Assembly: GCA_029990205.1 (NCBI GenBank)
Contig: JAPEKQ010000009.1
Span: 3,580-67,579 of the forward strand
DNA: 64,000 nucleotides
From: a bacterium
Lineage (GTDB): Bacteria > Joyebacterota > Joyebacteria > Joyebacterales > Joyebacteraceae
Direction of reading: 5' to 3'
In this document: piece after piece, positions 52,289 through 59,883 of the stretch
Position numbering within the stretch: position 1 is the stretch's first letter
Layout of the letters: every line of letters starts with the position of its first letter
Made by a program: the position numbers and the translations under genes
The notes under the pieces: model-generated
Databases searched by the model: none
Told to the model about the DNA's origin: nothing
What the model saw: the letters and a program-made list of their open reading frames with translations, nothing else

Positions 52289-53776
52289 TCACGGACGAAC
52301 CGTCTGTCCGCCCTCGGTGTATTCGACGATTCTGACATTGAGTCTCCCGAGCACTCGCAGTATTCCGAGCGCGAGGTCGGAGACGTTTCCTCTCTTGGCG
52401 GAGCTCTCACCGAACTTGATGTGCATCGCGTCGACGCTGCCATCTCCGATCGTCGGGTCGAGCGCGTACCAGCCATCTCCGGTCCAGACCTCCACCCACA
52501 TGTGGTAGAGGAACTCTCCCTGATAGTGCGTCACGCCTGAGACCAGCTTCGACGGGATGCTCAGCGAGCGAATCATGGCGGCCATCAGGACCGCGTGCTC
52601 GCTGCAGTCTCCCTCGCGGGAGTCCAGGATCTCGGTGGCCGATGCGAACCCGGTCCCGAACCCCTTCTTCTCGACCTCGTCAAAGACCCACTTCTCGATG
52701 TTCTTCGAGACCTTCCAGGTGTTCTGGTCGGTTCCCCACGCCTGCCGCGACGCGACGCCGAGGATTCTCGGGTACCAGGTCTGCATGAGCGGGTTCCCGT
52801 CCATGTAGTCCTTCATCGGCGTGCTGCGGATCGGGAAGCGGACGATGCCGGCTGGATCGGGCTTCGTGCGTGTCACGCGAAGAAGCACGCCTCGATCGGT
52901 GTGGCCTTCGATCGTCTGCCGCGCGTCCTCGACGAGGAACTCGTCGATGGCGGACCCGTCGTCGAGCCAGAGTTCGAGCAGCGCGTCATCGACGCGGAAA
53001 GGAGCGCGGAGCGTGATGTTCGTCGGGACGGCCGTCGCGGTCAGGAGGTCGAACGCCTCCTTCTCGGCCTGCGCCAGTTCCTTCGTCGTCCTCGTCAGGG
53101 TCATGCCGGCCGACGGCAGCTCATACTTCCAAAGCAAGCCATCCGCGTCACGCCACTCGTGCACGGGGAGCCCGGCGCGCGCGTCACAGTTGACCGTGTA
53201 TCGCGTCAGCTCGACGCTCTGCCCCAGCAGCTCGAGCGTCTCCTCACCGTCGACGGTAACCGTGTAGGTCGCGACCGCCTCGGTCTCGGCGTCGAAGCCG
53301 AGGTAGGAGTAGCTCGTCCCCGTCGCCGAGCCCCGCTCGACGAGAAGCCGCTTCACGGCGGCCGGGAACAGGAGTCCGACGGGCACGGGCACGTCCGCGA
53401 TCGTGGCGTCGTCACCGATCGCCCGCCTGAGTCTCGCCGTCTCCCCCTGCAGAACGAAATCGACCTTCGTCTCGCGCTCGGATGTGTGTGTCGTCATATG
53501 GTACTCGAGGGGACGCCCGTCGGGCGTCTCCGTCCAACGCTCGCTCACCTCGAGCTTGATGAGGTCGGTGTTGCGCATCACGAGCATGCGGGTGTAGACG
53601 CCGGTGGTGATATCGCCGGCCTCGTCGGTCTCGACCCACTCCCGCGAGTACCCCATCGACACCCCGTCGAGCGTCACGTCGTACCAGAGTTCGATGTCAG
53701 GCTCGGCCCCGGCCGCGTGCGTCGCGCACGCAAACACGAGAACGAGCATCAGCAATGCTCGAAGCCGTTCGTTCAA
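52289..53776 (-). CDS. Secreted transglutaminase-like protein
   Basis: A 495-residue exported protein (signal about 1-23, ending HAAGA) with a C-terminal transglutaminase-like core. The catalytic Cys is in SREGDCSEHAVLMAAM, the His in HMWVEVW and the Asp in ALDPTIGDG. The N-terminal 280 residues are beta-rich with an unassigned domain. Such proteins act as peptidases or cross-linkers outside the cytoplasm. I chose TTG 53774-53776 because a perfect GGAGGT lies eight bases upstream; the ATG five codons earlier overlaps that site and has none of its own. Confidence 0.88.
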   Translation of the reverse strand: MNERLRALLMLVLVFACATHAAGAEPDIELWYDVTLDGVSMGYSREWVETDEAGDITTGVYTRMLVMRNTDLIKLEVSERWTETPDGRPLEYHMTTHTSERETKVDFVLQGETARLRRAIGDDATIADVPVPVGLLFPAAVKRLLVERGSATGTSYSYLGFDAETEAVATYTVTVDGEETLELLGQSVELTRYTVNCDARAGLPVHEWRDADGLLWKYELPSAGMTLTRTTKELAQAEKEAFDLLTATAVPTNITLRAPFRVDDALLELWLDDGSAIDEFLVEDARQTIEGHTDRGVLLRVTRTKPDPAGIVRFPIRSTPMKDYMDGNPLMQTWYPRILGVASRQAWGTDQNTWKVSKNIEKWVFDEVEKKGFGTGFASATEILDSREGDCSEHAVLMAAMIRSLSIPSKLVSGVTHYQGEFLYHMWVEVWTGDGWYALDPTIGDGSVDAMHIKFGESSAKRGNVSDLALGILRVLGRLNVRIVEYTEGGQTVRP

Positions 53777-53884
53777 CGGGGATACCTCCATCGTGATGTT
53801 GATGCTCAGATGTCTTGTCCGGAGTACCGCGGCAGTCTGCCGTCCGGCGTCGCGCGTCTAGCGTCCGCCGCCGACCGACCCGGC

Positions 53885-54226
53885 TCAGGCCTTGCCCATC
53901 GCCTTGAGCTCTGCCAGGCGCTCCTCGAGCGCGGCCTTCCGCCCCTGGAGGTTGTAGAGCTCCATCTCCAGCTCACGGATGGAGTCGCGGATGTCGGCGC
54001 CGTCCTCGATCTGCTGCTCGACCTTGTGCGCCATGAGCGCTTCTTCGTGATTCGCAATGTCCAGGTTGATCTCTTCGAGCTCGTTGCGGATGAGCCGTGG
54101 ATCGTCTGGCAGACCGTCATCTTCGACACCGGTCGTGCCGGCGGACTGCACGGCGCAGCCGGCGAACAGCGCGGTGGCGAACGCCGCGAGCAGAACGAGA
54201 GCGATGAGTCTGCTCATGCGTCTCAT
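53885..54226 (-). CDS. Coiled-coil lipoprotein
   Basis: A 113-residue lipoprotein. The signal ends in lipobox FAGC (about residue 23). Residues about 45-110 form heptad-rich helix (IRNELEEINLDIANHEEAL and LEMELYNLQGRKAALEERL). RBS GGAGG, ATG 54224-54226. It is first in the run with the transglutaminase and lipoprotein. Function unknown; perhaps an envelope spacer or a partner of the other lipoproteins. Confidence 0.8.
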   Translation of the reverse strand: MRRMSRLIALVLLAAFATALFAGCAVQSAGTTGVEDDGLPDDPRLIRNELEEINLDIANHEEALMAHKVEQQIEDGADIRDSIRELEMELYNLQGRKAALEERLAELKAMGKA

Positions 54227-54340
54227 GCGAACCTCCTCAGCAAGAGCCTGTGAGATGCCTCTCCGCCTCCCCGGCCCTGGAAGGAGTCGGCTTGCTCATC
54301 GGTGTCACATACGGACTTGCGGCATGAAACTTGTAACGAC

Positions 54341-54370
54341 ATTCTAGAGGTGCGGAAGAGATGGTGTCAA
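54341..54370 (-). promoter_or_regulatory. Promoter of the coiled-coil lipoprotein
   Basis: TTGACA (54365-54370), 18-bp spacer, TAGAAT (54341-54346), minus strand; about 115 bases before the ATG. Confidence 0.65.
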
Positions 54371-54409
54371 CAGGCCACTGGGACACGGCTTGCACGGCAC
54401 GCCGCCGCC

Positions 54410-54439
54410 TTGACATGCCCATCGGGCACATGAGAGAAT
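54410..54439 (+). promoter_or_regulatory. Promoter with palindromic spacer upstream of the sigma-like gene
   Basis: TTGACA (54410-54415), 18-bp spacer, GAGAAT (54434-54439), plus strand. The spacer contains the inverted repeat TGCCCATCGGGCA (54416-54428). Transcription would start near the ATG at 54447, giving a very short or absent leader. Confidence 0.55.
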
Positions 54440-54446
54440 CAGAGTC

Positions 54447-54986
54447 ATGGACAAGTGGCAGGAATTCGAGCGTGATATCGCGAAGATCGCGACCGGGTTG
54501 ACCCCCGACGATATGCTCCGGCAGGATCTCGCCCAGGAGATGCGTATCCATATCTGGCAGGCGCCGGAGGGTCGGACCCGCAGCTGGTACCTCTCGGGAG
54601 CGCGGTGGCGCGCGATTCACTTCATGACCCGCACGGCGGTCGATTGCCCCGATGGCGACCTCGAACGCCAGGTCGTCACCTATGGCATACTCGGTGACGT
54701 CGACCCAGAGGTCCTTCGCTCGATTCCTCCGGAGTGGCAGACCGTCATCAAGGAATCGCCTGTCGAGGCCATCCACGAGACGTTCGCCGTCTCGATGGAG
54801 ATGAACGAGACCATCGCCCTGCTCACACCGAGGCAGCAGCAGGTCCTCTACGCCCTGGTCCAGGGGTTCACACAGGAGGAGATCGCCGAGACGATAGGGG
54901 TCTCACGACGGACGGTGTCGACCGAAGTGACGGCGATCCGGGCCATCTTCCGGGATGCGGAGCGCGGCGGAGGGCTGCTTTCGTAG
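54447..54986 (+). CDS. Sigma-70 region-4-like DNA-binding regulator
   Basis: A 179-residue protein. The first 115 residues have no clear match but include a region-2-like acidic start (LRQDLAQEMRIHIWQAP, SWYLSGARWRAIHFM). The C-terminal 55 residues are a sigma region 4/LuxR-type helix-turn-helix (LTPRQQQVLYALVQGFTQEE, then IGVSRRTVSTEVTAI). It may be a small divergent sigma factor or a transcriptional activator. No Shine-Dalgarno is seen and the promoter is almost on top of the start, so the mRNA may be leaderless. It stands alone between two terminators or promoters. Confidence 0.75.
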   Translation: MDKWQEFERDIAKIATGLTPDDMLRQDLAQEMRIHIWQAPEGRTRSWYLSGARWRAIHFMTRTAVDCPDGDLERQVVTYGILGDVDPEVLRSIPPEWQTVIKESPVEAIHETFAVSMEMNETIALLTPRQQQVLYALVQGFTQEEIAETIGVSRRTVSTEVTAIRAIFRDAERGGGLLS

Positions 54987-55100
54987 AGCAAGCGCATCTG
55001 TGCGCCTGTAACTCTTTGACTCACAACACATTACGAGCAACAGAAAAAGTTGAGAAAGTGCTGCGCAATCCGGGGTGGAAACCGTCTTGTAGATTATGAA

Positions 55101-55122
55101 GGCCCGAATGGGCCCTTTTTTT
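55101..55122 (+). terminator. Terminator of the sigma-like gene
   Basis: Short GGCCC/GGGCC stem (55101-55105 with 55110-55114) and a run of seven or more Ts on the plus strand, about 115 bases past the stop. Confidence 0.75.
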
Positions 55123-55159
55123 GTGCCCTGGAGCCTTGAGGGCCTCCACGGACGCTCCC

Positions 55160-56056
55160 CTACCGCTCGTCCGCAGTGATCCCGTCACCCCAGATCCGCC
55201 GCAGCTCGTCCCGCTCCTGGTCGGCCTCATCCGCGACCGCGTCCTCACCGTTCCCGCTCTCCTGCCCCTCTCTGACGAAGAACGAGATGACCGCATTGAG
55301 CGCGCGCTCAAGCGAGACACGGTCCGACACCACGATCGGATTGAGCGACGGGTCGCCCGTCGCGACGGTGAAGCTCCCGGGTGAGACACCGACTGCCGCC
55401 AGACGGCGCCCCTCGAGTTCGAAGACGACCCCGCCGGCGTGCTCGACCGCCTGGATCCGGCCGTCCAGCCCGTCGACACCGGACTTGAACAGCGAGAAGA
55501 GCGAGCGAACGCCCTCGGACTCGATCCTCGTCTCGAACGGCGAGCCGCTCTCAGTCTCGAGCTCCTGCGCCCGGCGAGCCACCGCGCGGGTGGTGGTCGC
55601 CTGCGGGTGGTACTCAACGCGCTCGAGCAGCAGTTCCGGCTTCGAATCGACGAGGAACGGCGTGGCGCGAACGAGTTCCACCGAGACGTCCTCGACCGCA
55701 GAGACCGCTCGCATGACGGCCTCCGGGAACGACGACGCCACGAACACGAACAGCGGGTGCTCGACCCGGACGAGACCGCTTCCGGCGTACGCGCGCTGGA
55801 ACAGTCTCGCGTTCGCTTCCATCCAGTCGAGGTGCTCGTACAACCGGGTCGGGACGACGTTGGCGTCGCCGCCGACGATGTCGATCAGCACGGGACTCCC
55901 ATCCTCACCGGCGAGGATGAGATCGATCCCGGTCGGTCCCTGCGCGTCATCGTCCACGATCGTGGCGCCCTCGTGAATCTGTTCCGCCGCGGCACAGGCC
56001 AGCCGCCTGAGCTCTGCCGGCTCCACGGTATGGAGTCTCTCGATCCGTCTGCTCAT
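55160..56056 (-). CDS. Unknown protein with a nuclease-fold-like core
   Basis: A 298-residue cytoplasmic protein. Residues about 30-90 read GPTGIDLILAGEDGSPVLID followed by IVGGDANVVPTRLYEHLDWME, the layout of a PD-(D/E)XK-type core (Asp, then beta hairpin, then Asp), but the position of the last catalytic Lys is not K. It is therefore either a divergent or inactive nuclease fold or a coincidental match. A C-terminal acidic tail ends the protein (about 20 Glu/Asp-rich residues). RBS GGAGCGACATC. It is third in the ParA operon, 34 bases after the second ATPase. Confidence 0.7.
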   Translation of the reverse strand: MSRRIERLHTVEPAELRRLACAAAEQIHEGATIVDDDAQGPTGIDLILAGEDGSPVLIDIVGGDANVVPTRLYEHLDWMEANARLFQRAYAGSGLVRVEHPLFVFVASSFPEAVMRAVSAVEDVSVELVRATPFLVDSKPELLLERVEYHPQATTTRAVARRAQELETESGSPFETRIESEGVRSLFSLFKSGVDGLDGRIQAVEHAGGVVFELEGRRLAAVGVSPGSFTVATGDPSLNPIVVSDRVSLERALNAVISFFVREGQESGNGEDAVADEADQERDELRRIWGDGITADER

Positions 56057-56090
56057 GATGTCGCTCCGTTCGTGTTGTCTGAGCTCGCGC

Positions 56091-57140
56091 CTACGAGGTG
56101 TGTCCGGCTTCCTCGGAACCCAGCGCCTTGGAGGCCGCCTCCCGCAGCATCAGAGCGAAGACGGTGTCCGGTCTGTTGCGGATCACCGCGCCCCTCTCCC
56201 GCTGCTGGCTCGCCAGCGATTCCTCTCGAACCATTCCGCCGAGGAAGTGCATCTCCATGGACAACAGACGCTCCGCCGCCGCCCGCATCTTCGCGTAGAA
56301 TTTCGCGGCGTAGTCGTTGTCGGAGACGTGATTCACGATAAGACCCGCCGAGCGAACACCGAGATCGCCCGAGAGCCGCTTGAGGACGCCGAAGGCCTCC
56401 TCGAAACCGTCCCATCCGGGACGCGCCACGACCACGAAGAGCCCGACGCGGTCGACGACCGGCGCGACCCACTCGAGCCGGTCGCTCGGTACGTCGATGA
56501 CGACTGACGACACGGCGCCTCGCGGTTCGCCCTCGATGTCGAAGTAGATCTGCCGACCGGCGGCAATGATCTCGTCGGCCCGACGCGTGCCGGTGCAGTC
56601 GACCGAGACCAGACCCGACTCGAGTCGGATGCTCGACGCCCGTCCTTCGCCCGTCAGAGGCGTCAGGTAGTGCCAGGAGGGCGCACCCATGTAGAACCGC
56701 GCGTTCGGTACCTGAGGGTCGGCGTCCAGAACGGCGACGCTGCCGCTCGTCTGGAACGCGTGCGCGAGGCTGACGGCGACCGTCGACTTGCCGGGCGCTC
56801 CGTTCCCGCCGGTCACGACGAAGAGCCTCGTCCTGCGCCCGGTCGTCACGCTGCTCAGGGCAGGCGTATCGTCCGGGGCAGGCGCGTCGTTCACCACGGG
56901 TGTGTCGGCCACCACGGGCGTATCAGCCACCACGGGTGCGTCGGCCGCAACCGGCTCGGCGCTCACCGCGGGCGTGTCGTCCACCACGGGTGTGTAACCC
57001 ATGACGGACGTACCACGCTCGACGGAAGGCGCATCCGCCGCCCGGGTATCGTCGTCCTCCGCAGGGTCCGCCTTCGAGAAGAAGAGGTGGGATACGTCTG
57101 CGAGGCTCTTCGGAGTCTTCTTGCCTGCGCTGTCACTCAT
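56091..57140 (-). CDS. MinD/ParA-like P-loop ATPase with repeat-rich N-terminus
   Basis: A 349-residue protein. Residues about 45-95 are low complexity, with six or more PVV-D-TP or PVVADT-type repeats, likely a disordered tether. The ATPase part has P-loop TGGNGAPGKST (about 110-120), then VAVLDADPQVPNARFYMG and SSVVIDVPSDRLEW. It lacks the deviant-Walker Lys (KGG) of typical ParA/MinD, so dimer-coupled hydrolysis may differ. It lies 48 bases after the ParA-CBM gene in the same operon. It may be a paired or regulatory ATPase. Confidence 0.85.
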   Translation of the reverse strand: MSDSAGKKTPKSLADVSHLFFSKADPAEDDDTRAADAPSVERGTSVMGYTPVVDDTPAVSAEPVAADAPVVADTPVVADTPVVNDAPAPDDTPALSSVTTGRRTRLFVVTGGNGAPGKSTVAVSLAHAFQTSGSVAVLDADPQVPNARFYMGAPSWHYLTPLTGEGRASSIRLESGLVSVDCTGTRRADEIIAAGRQIYFDIEGEPRGAVSSVVIDVPSDRLEWVAPVVDRVGLFVVVARPGWDGFEEAFGVLKRLSGDLGVRSAGLIVNHVSDNDYAAKFYAKMRAAAERLLSMEMHFLGGMVREESLASQQRERGAVIRNRPDTVFALMLREAASKALGSEEAGHTS

Positions 57141-57188
57141 GGTGTCGGGTCCGAAGATGTCTGTGGTGCTGCCTTGTCGAATCGGCAG

Positions 57189-58310
57189 CTAGTCGCGCTT
57201 GTAGACCTCAAGAACGCAGTCCTGGTTCGGCTGCGTCCTGTTCTCATTCGCCGGGTCGGGACGCCACGCCCCGTCGACAACGAACTTGTAGAGATGACGA
57301 CCGGGGTCGAGTTCCACGGTCGTGTGCCATACGCCGTTGCTGTTTCGCTGAAGCTGGATCCCGTGCTCCCGGTCCCACTTGTTGAAACTCCCGATGAGCG
57401 AGACGTCGTTCGCCTCCGGCGCGACGAGAGAGAAGAGGATGCCGCCCTCAACGAAGTGCGGCCCCGGCTGCGAGAGGATCCACTCATCCATGCCCGGCTC
57501 CAGACCGGCCTGCTCTGCCTGCCGGACGGGCGCGACCTCGGCCTCTGCGAGCTTCTCCTCGTCGGCGACGACCTCGCGAGCCAGCGACTTGTAGTCACGC
57601 GCCCCCGTGCTCGTCCTCGCGTAGTGGGAGATCGCCACGCCCCAGTTCGCCGCTTCGCGGAACCGGACCGTCCGCCGGATGACCGTGTCGAAGAGCTCTC
57701 GACCGAACCGCACGTTCGCCTCGCGGAGGAAGTCCTTCGCGAACCTGGTGCGGCCGTCGAACATCGTCAGGAGCACGCGAACGCGCTTGCGAAGCCCGAG
57801 CTGCTCGCGAACGAGACCGATGGTGTCGAGCACCTTCATCGCGCCGTGCAGAGCGTAGTATGAAGGCTCCATCACGATGATCGCCTCCCGGCACGCGACG
57901 ATCGCGTTGAACGTCAGAAGCCCCACGCTCGGCGGACAGTCGACGAGCACGTAGTCGTACCGATCGTCGACGGCCTCGAGCTTCTTCCTCAACCGATTCT
58001 CCCGGTCCGGCTGGCCGGAGAGCTGCTGCTCGATGGCGGACAGCACGACGTTCGACGGGACGACATCGAGCGTCTCCCCCGTCGGAACGGCGACATCGGT
58101 GATGCCGGTGTGCGGGTTCATCAGAATGTCGTAGGTCGATACGTCGAGGCTCTCGGTGTCTACACCGAGCCCGATGGACGCGTGAGACTGCGGATCCATG
58201 TCAATCAGGAGAACGCGTTTCCCGAAGTCGGAGAGGTACGAGGCAAGATTGACGGCGGTCGTGGTCTTTCCACAGCCGCCCTTCTGATTCACAATGGCGA
58301 TGGACCGCAT
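57189..58310 (-). CDS. ParA-family ATPase fused to a glycogen-binding (AMPK-type CBM48) domain
   Basis: A 373-residue fusion. Residues 1-235 are a ParA/Soj ATPase: Walker A NQKGGCGKTTT, LLIDMDPQSHASIGLGVD, DYVLVDCPPSVGLLTFNA and TMFDGRTRFAKD. A linker (about 235-285) leads to an AMPK-beta/CBM48 glycogen-binding domain (286-373): GILFSLVAPEANDVSLIGSF, then HLYKFVVDGAWRPDPAN. Trp312, Lys342 and Trp349 match the glycogen-contact residues of AMPK-beta, including the Lys-to-Trp spacing of seven. ATG 58308-58310 follows GAGGAGG. This suggests ParA-driven positioning of glycogen or glycogen-linked cargo; no ParB or parS partner is seen. Confidence 0.92.
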   Translation of the reverse strand: MRSIAIVNQKGGCGKTTTAVNLASYLSDFGKRVLLIDMDPQSHASIGLGVDTESLDVSTYDILMNPHTGITDVAVPTGETLDVVPSNVVLSAIEQQLSGQPDRENRLRKKLEAVDDRYDYVLVDCPPSVGLLTFNAIVACREAIIVMEPSYYALHGAMKVLDTIGLVREQLGLRKRVRVLLTMFDGRTRFAKDFLREANVRFGRELFDTVIRRTVRFREAANWGVAISHYARTSTGARDYKSLAREVVADEEKLAEAEVAPVRQAEQAGLEPGMDEWILSQPGPHFVEGGILFSLVAPEANDVSLIGSFNKWDREHGIQLQRNSNGVWHTTVELDPGRHLYKFVVDGAWRPDPANENRTQPNQDCVLEVYKRD

Positions 58311-58370
58311 GTCGCTCCTCCTCGTTCGCACAGCGGAACGTGCCGATGGGTCGTCGACGTTCCACGAGCA

Positions 58371-58401
58371 CGCGTTCCCGGAACGCGCGTTCCGCGAACG
58401 C
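58371..58401. promoter_or_regulatory. Overlapping palindromes upstream of the ParA-CBM gene
   Basis: CGCGTTCC-C-GGAACGCG (58371-58387) is followed by GCGTTC-CGC-GAACGC (58387-58401), with further GTTCG and GGAACG words between 58324 and 58365. They lie between the promoter and the start codon. They could be a ParA or regulator operator, or a parS-like site. Confidence 0.5.
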
Positions 58402-58445
58402 TGCGAGTTTCGTATCTTGCGTACCCTTGAGGGATTGGCTCACGA

Positions 58446-58475
58446 AGGCTAGCGAATCCCGAGGGCATTTGTCAA
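58446..58475 (-). promoter_or_regulatory. Promoter of the ParA-CBM operon
   Basis: TTGACA (58470-58475), 18-bp spacer, TAGCCT (58446-58451), minus strand, 135 bases before the ATG. Confidence 0.6.
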
Positions 58476-58487
58476 GGTCGTTCTCCC

Positions 58488-59825
58488 CTACCCGCTCGTG
58501 ACGGACACGTCATCGAGCCGCACGTGGGGAGCCACGACGTTGAAGAGCCTCTCCGTCTCTCGCGACACCGCTGTGACCGTGGGCAGCAGGTCGAAGATGT
58601 TCCCCGCGATGAGCGTGCCCGTCAGCGGCTCCGCGAGCTTCCCGCTCCGGATCATGTACCCGCCCTTGACGACTCCCGAGAAGTCGCCACTGGACGGGTC
58701 CGTGTTTCCCGAGAACCGCGTCACGAGGACGCCGCGGTCGACACCTGAGATCATCTCGTCGACCGATACGGTCCCACCGGACATCACGACGTTCGTCGCG
58801 GACACCGACGGGACTGACGACGCCCCGCCCCCGGCGTGACCGGTGCTGGCGCGGCCCTCTCGCCGGGCCGTGTAGGAATCGTACAGGAAGTTCCTGACCA
58901 CACCACCCTCAAGCAACGGCAGCACGCCGGGCGGAAGCCCTTCGCGGTCGAACGACAGCGTCGAGAAGCCGTTCTCGAGACGCGAGTTGTCCGTCACGGT
59001 GATCAGCTCGCTCGCGACGGATTCGCCGAGCTTGTCGGCGAACCGACTCGTCCCCTTCTGGACGGTCGAGGCCAGAATGGAATACTCGATCGGCTGGACG
59101 ACGATCTCGGTCGTCGCCTTGGGCGCCAGAACGACCGTCCCCTTGAAGCTCTCTCCGGAGACGGCTCCAAGCGAGCCGATGACCTTGCCCGCGAAATCCC
59201 GCGCCACAACCCCCGGATCGATACCGTCGGCCTTGTGAGAGTTGTCGAACTGGTAGTCGAACGACGAGATGGAGTCGCCGTCGCGAGCCATTCCCATGAT
59301 GAAGCACATGATCAGGCTCGAACGCTCCGCCTGGCGGACACCGTGCGAGTTCACGACGGCCCTCATCCCCCACCCCGCCTCAACACCCCCGCCGTCGATC
59401 GTCACGCGGGCATCGACGCCCTTCGCCTCGTTGAGCATCATGAGCGCGTCGTTCACCGCGTTCTCGACGCCGTAGCTCTCGATCGCCGCGTCGTAGATGC
59501 CCTCGACCGGTGTGACCTCCGCCGGCTCGGGCAGCCCCGAGTGCCTGTCGGCAGGAACGACCGACGCGATGGCGACCGCGCGGTCGACGGCCTCGCGCGT
59601 CTCACTCTCGCCGAAGCTGTTCACCGACGAGAAGCCGAGACTCCCGTTCTTGAAGACCCGAATGCCCAACCCGGCGCTCGACATGCTCTTGGCGACCTGG
59701 ATGTCGTTCTTCTGGAGTTCGGCGTTGATCTCCTGAGAGGTCACGGCGAACGCCTCCGCCTCGTCGGCTCCCGCCGACCGCGCCATCCCGACCGCCGCAT
59801 CACAGATTCTGAGAAGCTCGTCCAT
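58488..59825 (-). CDS. tldE: TldE/PmbA family protein (metalloprotease partner)
   Basis: A 445-residue PmbA/TldE, the non-catalytic partner of TldD. It begins ELLRICDAAVGMARSAGADE and has ALGIRVFKNGSLGFSS-like (AGLGIRVFKNGSLGFSS). No HExxxH motif, as expected. TldD/TldE complexes cleave modified peptides or protein tails. The start is ATG 59823-59825 with GAGGA. It lies 58 bases after tldD. Confidence 0.94.
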   Translation of the reverse strand: MDELLRICDAAVGMARSAGADEAEAFAVTSQEINAELQKNDIQVAKSMSSAGLGIRVFKNGSLGFSSVNSFGESETREAVDRAVAIASVVPADRHSGLPEPAEVTPVEGIYDAAIESYGVENAVNDALMMLNEAKGVDARVTIDGGGVEAGWGMRAVVNSHGVRQAERSSLIMCFIMGMARDGDSISSFDYQFDNSHKADGIDPGVVARDFAGKVIGSLGAVSGESFKGTVVLAPKATTEIVVQPIEYSILASTVQKGTSRFADKLGESVASELITVTDNSRLENGFSTLSFDREGLPPGVLPLLEGGVVRNFLYDSYTARREGRASTGHAGGGASSVPSVSATNVVMSGGTVSVDEMISGVDRGVLVTRFSGNTDPSSGDFSGVVKGGYMIRSGKLAEPLTGTLIAGNIFDLLPTVTAVSRETERLFNVVAPHVRLDDVSVTSG

Positions 59826-59883
59826 CGTTCCATCCTCATTCCGTGGATTCGTGTGCAGACTCTGCCGCCAGCTCACGCGCTCG

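Noticed and set aside
53777-53791. ATG start of the transglutaminase gene five codons upstream
   Set aside because: The ATG is followed directly by the GGAGGT site that serves the TTG start, and has no site of its own.
58371-58401. Canonical parS site
   Set aside because: The palindromes do not match the TGTTTCACGTGAAACA consensus and no ParB gene is present, so only a general operator-like label was kept.
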